In this document: positions 60,910 to 64,000 of the stretch, in pieces
Layout of the letters: every line of letters begins with the position of its first letter
Numbering within the stretch: the first letter of the stretch is position 1
NCBI RefSeq assembly: GCF_019795155.1
Contig: NZ_JAILYN010000023.1
Span: 1-64,000, forward strand
Length of the DNA: 64,000 bases
Source: Marinobacterium arenosum
GTDB lineage: Bacteria; Pseudomonadota; Gammaproteobacteria; Pseudomonadales; Balneatricaceae
Direction of reading: 5' to 3'
Translations under genes and position numbers: made by a program
The notes under the pieces: model-generated
What the model saw: only the letters and a program-made list of their open reading frames with translations
Database searches by the model: none
Told to the model about the DNA's origin: nothing

Positions 60910-61935
60910 TCAGCTTTTCCCGTGGGATGCCGCCTGGCTGCGGTAGACCCGTGGCGAGACGCCGGTCCAGTGCTTGAAGGCGCGGGTAAAGGCGGCCGGT
61001 TCGGTAAAACCCAATTGGCGGGCGATCTCGGCGATGGTCTGGTCGCGCTGGCTGAGCGCGTGGATCGCCGCATCGCGACGGACGCTGTCCTTCAATTGCT
61101 GGAAGCTGGTGCCCTCGTCGGTCAGTTTGCGGCACAGCGTGCGGGTGGTGACATGCAACTCGGCGGCGACCGCCTCCATCCGTAGCGCCTGCGGGTCGCT
61201 GCCGTTCTGCAACATGTCCATCACCCGGCGGGTGAATACCGGGTAGTAGGCCTGCTGGCGGAACCAGTCCAACGGTGTCCGTTTCAGGTAGCTGCGCAGC
61301 GTCTGCGGGGTCTGGATCACCGGTGCGTTGAGAATCTGGCTGTCGAACTCCAGGCAGTTGGTTGGCTGGTCGAAATGGGCCGGACAGGGGAACATCAGCC
61401 GGTATTCACCGACGTGAGCCGGCTTCGGGTAGCTCAACTCGACCCGGCTGAGCGGGATCGGCTGGCCGATCAACCAGCTGGGGAAGCGGTGCCAGATCAG
61501 CAGCAGGAATTCGCACAGGGCGTGGTCTGGGTCCCGGCTCGGATCGGTCAGGGTGAGTGTCAGCCGGGCCTTGCCGGCCTGCTCCTCGAAGTGGAGCTCG
61601 ACCGCGTCCGCCACCAGGTTGTAGAAGTGGCTGCTGCGGCGAAACACTGCCCGCAGGTTGGCGGCGTGGATCACCTGCTTGGTCATCAGGGTGTAGATGC
61701 CGAAACGGGACGGGCGGCTGCCCATGCAGAGGAACTCGTCGTCGCTCAGGTGCCACAGCCCCACCATCAGGCGGCTGAACTGATCCGGGGTGATGCGTAC
61801 CTGCGGACTCTGCAGCAGGTCTTCGTTAAGTTGTGCCTGACGGATCACTTCGCTGCAGTCGAGGCCCCGGCGGCGGGCGGCATCAACCAGCGCCCGGGCG
61901 AAGTGGCCCGAAATCGAGTAGCGTTCAATCCCCAC
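60910..61935 (-). CDS. AraC-family regulator with arabinose-binding-like N-domain
   Basis: The 341-residue protein has an N-terminal ligand region of the Arabinose_bd (PF12625) kind, as in OruR/ArgR-like and lipase-regulator-like AraC proteins, and a C-terminal AraC double helix-turn-helix. The DNA-binding part includes VAAELHVTTRTLCRKLTDEGTSFQQLKDSVR and IAEIARQLGFTEPAAFTRAFKHWTG, with the family's conserved end. The inducer is unknown. Neighbouring genes are a LysR regulator in the same direction and a small hypothetical gene, so the target is not clear. It starts at ATG 61935; a GGAGGGCAAC leader precedes it. Confidence 0.92.
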   Translation of the reverse strand: MGIERYSISGHFARALVDAARRRGLDCSEVIRQAQLNEDLLQSPQVRITPDQFSRLMVGLWHLSDDEFLCMGSRPSRFGIYTLMTKQVIHAANLRAVFRRSSHFYNLVADAVELHFEEQAGKARLTLTLTDPSRDPDHALCEFLLLIWHRFPSWLIGQPIPLSRVELSYPKPAHVGEYRLMFPCPAHFDQPTNCLEFDSQILNAPVIQTPQTLRSYLKRTPLDWFRQQAYYPVFTRRVMDMLQNGSDPQALRMEAVAAELHVTTRTLCRKLTDEGTSFQQLKDSVRRDAAIHALSQRDQTIAEIARQLGFTEPAAFTRAFKHWTGVSPRVYRSQAASHGKS

Positions 61936-62046
61936 GGTTGCCCTCCTGGCAGCGTTGCGAGTGAAATTTTGCCGGCATTGGCACAGGCTGCGGCCACATT
62001 GTAGGCGGGCTGTCTGGAAATGTTAATAATTCACCGCCCGGAGTTA

Positions 62047-62928
62047 TCAACGGGCCGGCTGGCTGAGATGATCGAGCAGCCAGCGGGTGGCGGGGCCGAT
62101 CGGTTTCTGTTTGTGCCAAACCAGGATTACGCCAACCTCCAGGGTGTTGCGGCCGAAACTGAGCTGCAGTTCGTTGAGCCGGCCATCGGCCAGCCCTTCG
62201 GCGGCGATATGGCGCGGCAGCAGTGCCCAGCCCAGCTTGTGGCAGGCCATGCTGAGCATCACCCAGTGGCTCTCCACCCACCAGACGTCCGCTGCGATCC
62301 GGAAGCGGTCGCGCTCGGTGCTGGCGGAGCGCGGGGTGGCCAGCAGCTGGCGGTGAGCCTTCAGGTCTTCCCAGTCGATCGGGCCGGCCTGCACCAGCGG
62401 ATGGTCCGGTGCGGCCACCGCCACCAGGCTGACCGGTTCGGCCATGCGAAACGCCAGGGTTTCCGGCTGGGTTTGCTGTTGCCACACCAGGCCGATATCG
62501 ACCCGGCCCTGCAGAACCATCCGGCTGACGTCCTCCATCATCGGCAGCAGCAGTTCCAGCTGGACGGTTGGGAACTGCTGCTCAAAGCGGCTCAGTACCC
62601 GGGAGATCTGCTGCTCGTCGCTGAGGTCGTCGATCGCCAGGGTGATCTTCTCTTCCAGCCCCTCCGACAGCTGTCGGGCCAGGCCCAGCATATGGCTGCA
62701 ACGCTCCAGGATCAACTCGGCTTCGGCCAGCAGGCGCTGGCCGGCCGGCGTCAGCTGTGGATAGCGGCCGGAACGGTCGAACAGCTCGATGTTCAGCGCG
62801 ATCTCCAGGTTGCTGACGGCGCAGCTAACCACCGACTGCGCTTTACCCAGCTGGCGGGCGGCGGCCGAGAAGGAGCCGCTCTGGGCGGCGGCACGGAACG
62901 CTTGCAGTTGCTCCAGTGAAAAATCCAT
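62047..62928 (-). CDS. LysR-family regulator, probably of aceI
   Basis: The 293-residue protein has an N-terminal LysR helix-turn-helix (SFSAAARQLGKAQSVVSCAVSNLE, about residues 18-41) and an effector domain. It is divergent from the AceI-type exporter, a common arrangement in which the LysR protein activates the exporter. The 91-base gap holds an ATCCA-N6-TGGAT near-palindrome with an internal T-N11-A match (62949-62964), a likely operator. A ligand cannot be deduced. The first residues, MDFSLEQLQAFRAAAQSG, are usual for the family. Confidence 0.9.
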   Translation of the reverse strand: MDFSLEQLQAFRAAAQSGSFSAAARQLGKAQSVVSCAVSNLEIALNIELFDRSGRYPQLTPAGQRLLAEAELILERCSHMLGLARQLSEGLEEKITLAIDDLSDEQQISRVLSRFEQQFPTVQLELLLPMMEDVSRMVLQGRVDIGLVWQQQTQPETLAFRMAEPVSLVAVAAPDHPLVQAGPIDWEDLKAHRQLLATPRSASTERDRFRIAADVWWVESHWVMLSMACHKLGWALLPRHIAAEGLADGRLNELQLSFGRNTLEVGVILVWHKQKPIGPATRWLLDHLSQPAR

Positions 62929-62948
62929 CTATCTGTTTGACCGATACT

Positions 62949-62964
62949 ATCCAATTATATGGAT
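62949..62964. promoter_or_regulatory. Candidate LysR operator in the aceI intergenic region
   Basis: ATCCA-ATTATA-TGGAT is an inverted repeat with five-base arms, 21 bases before the LysR start codon side and 56 bases before the aceI ATG. Size and symmetry fit a T-N11-A LysR box, but only one copy is visible. Confidence 0.45.
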
Positions 62965-63019
62965 CTGTTTTAGCTGTATATCATCGCTGCATCAAGCTAT
63001 TTCATTTCGGGAGTTGATG

Positions 63020-63445
63020 ATGCGCACCACGGCTGACAGGATCCGCCATACCATCGGCTTTGAACTGCTGGGATTGGCCCTGCTGACGCCACTGGCCAGT
63101 TGGCTGTTCCATCAGGATATGGTCGATATCGGGCCGCTGGCACTGTTCTTCACCTTTCTGGGGGCTGGCTGGAATTACCTCTTTAACCTGCTGTTCGACC
63201 GGCTGATGCTGCGCTGGAGAGGCACCCTGCACAAAAGGCCGGTTGATCGGCTGGTACATGCGCTGAGCTTTGAGCTCGGTCTGCTCTGGCTGACCCTGCC
63301 GCTGATCGCCTGGTGGCTGGAGGTTTCGCTCTGGCAGGCGTTGTTGATGGACCTGTCGATGGTGGTGTTCTACCTGGTTTTCGCGTATCTCTATAACTGG
63401 CTGTACGATGCCCTGTTTCCACTGCCGGAAGCGGGCGTTACCTGA
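63020..63445 (+). CDS. aceI: PACE-family efflux transporter AceI
   Basis: The 141-residue protein has four membrane helices in two BTP (bacterial transmembrane pair) repeats, the fold of the PACE family that exports chlorhexidine and short-chain diamines. Family motifs include RIRHTIGFELLGLALLTPLA, and GAGWNYLFNLLFDRLMLRW with Trp, Asn and Asp of the helix-2 signature, then HALSFELGLLWLTLPL with the helix-3 Glu and YNWLYDALFP in helix 4. The ATG at 63020 was chosen over the one directly before it because GGGAG is then 7 bases away. The LysR regulator gene is divergent. Confidence 0.93.
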   Translation: MRTTADRIRHTIGFELLGLALLTPLASWLFHQDMVDIGPLALFFTFLGAGWNYLFNLLFDRLMLRWRGTLHKRPVDRLVHALSFELGLLWLTLPLIAWWLEVSLWQALLMDLSMVVFYLVFAYLYNWLYDALFPLPEAGVT

Positions 63446-63487
63446 GCATCGCCCGGCCTGAACGGGCACGCATAAAAGGAGTTCCGC

Positions 63488-64000
63488 ATGAAACTGATCG
63501 GTTCCGCCATGTCGCCCTATGTCCGTCGCTTAAGGCTGTGGCTGGAGGGGGAGGACTACGCGTTCGTTAGCCTGGATATCTACAGCGAGGTGGGGCGCAA
63601 AGCGCTGAAGGGCTATACCCCGACGATGAAGATTCCGGCGCTGGTCGACGATGGTCAGACGCTGTTCGATTCCCGGGTGATCTACCGTTATCTGAACGCC
63701 AAGTTGCAACGCGAGTCGCTTAGTTGGGACGATGAGAACCGGCTGACATTGATCGATGCGGTCAACGATTCACTGGTCTCGCTGCTGTTGCTCAAGCGCT
63801 CCGGGCTGGATAGCAATCAGCAGCTGATGTTCCTGGACCTGCAGAAGGAACGTATCGCCAATACCCTGGCAACCTTGGAACAGCACGTAGCCGAAGGGCA
63901 ATTCGACGGCTGGCGCTATCCGGAAGTCTGTCTGTTCTGCCTGCTGGACTGGGCGGATTTCCGCGAGCTGCTCAACCTTGACGACTATCCTCAACTGCGG
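63488..64000 (+). CDS. Glutaredoxin 2/GST-like protein, truncated by the window end
   Basis: The reading frame starts at ATG 63488 after AAAAGGAG and runs to the window end, giving 171 residues so far. The N-terminus MKLIGSAMSPYVRRLRLWLEG is a thioredoxin-like domain in which the usual Cys is Ser (SPYVRR), and IPALVDD and SRVIYRYLN carry the cis-Pro and glutathione-binding residues of GSTs. A helical C-domain follows with CLFCLLDWADFRE. It is a GST-superfamily protein; the substrate is unknown. It lies 42 bases after aceI in the same direction. Confidence 0.88.
   Translation, partial: MKLIGSAMSPYVRRLRLWLEGEDYAFVSLDIYSEVGRKALKGYTPTMKIPALVDDGQTLFDSRVIYRYLNAKLQRESLSWDDENRLTLIDAVNDSLVSLLLLKRSGLDSNQQLMFLDLQKERIANTLATLEQHVAEGQFDGWRYPEVCLFCLLDWADFRELLNLDDYPQLR

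Overview
The window reads as a chromosomal stretch of a GC-rich gammaproteobacterium. Support comes from typical gammaproteobacterial housekeeping genes: a RapA-type RNA polymerase recycling ATPase, PolB, a TamA/TamB pair, an SrmB-like helicase, SrkA, a YeiE/YeiH-like pair, and an AceI exporter with a divergent LysR gene. Coding density is high and nearly all genes share the same GC-rich third-position style. No rRNA or tRNA gene, CRISPR array or prophage was seen. I cannot name the genus from the sequence alone.

Region 1 (1-10366) opens with the 3' end of a group II intron (domains V and VI) and a receiver-TPR protein. It continues with a compact mevalonate-pathway operon: HMG-CoA reductase, type 2 IPP isomerase, HMG-CoA synthase, two GHMP kinases and diphosphomevalonate decarboxylase. 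DNA polymerase II is translationally coupled at its end. A complete mevalonate route is unusual in gammaproteobacteria, most of which use the MEP route.

Region 2 (10500-24963) is a series of short units: a YeiH-like exporter with divergent LysR regulator, a Cys-cluster mini-protein, a CapA-like protein, an orphan CheR, a secreted truncated globin, a DMT transporter, a secreted lipase-like protein and an RND efflux pair with divergent TetR and two operator-like palindromes. Three tandem 116-bp hairpin repeats follow.

Region 3 (25044-41105) holds tamA-tamB and then a unit that looks like regulated glutarate (or related dicarboxylate) use. A DctB/DctD-like two-component system precedes a clear -24/-12 sigma-54 promoter, a TAXI-type TRAP binding protein, a glutaryl-CoA dehydrogenase, a family III CoA-transferase and a fused TRAP permease.

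Region 4 (41235-49585) contains a pentapeptide protein, an SDR, a GST and a bufferin-type RiPP cluster: an MNIO/DUF692 enzyme, a DUF2063 partner and a lipoprotein precursor with two matching six-Cys repeats. DUF1614 and SrkA genes follow, then a REP-associated tyrosine transposase between two inverted REP pairs, and an SrmB-like helicase.

Region 5 (49761-64000) contains rapA, a 48-residue lysine-rich protein, a peroxiredoxin, an alkylation-repair pair (Ada N-terminal/AlkA fusion plus separate methyltransferase), a diguanylate cyclase, a second DEAD-box helicase, a DHH phosphoesterase, small conserved genes, AraC and LysR regulators, AceI, and a GST-like gene cut by the window end.

The strongest candidates for something little described are the two-repeat bufferin lipoprotein cluster, the sigma-54/TAXI-TRAP/glutaryl-CoA unit, and the compact HMG-CoA reductase whose catalytic-histidine position appears to be Glu. 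All functional calls rest on motif recognition by eye; no database search was run.
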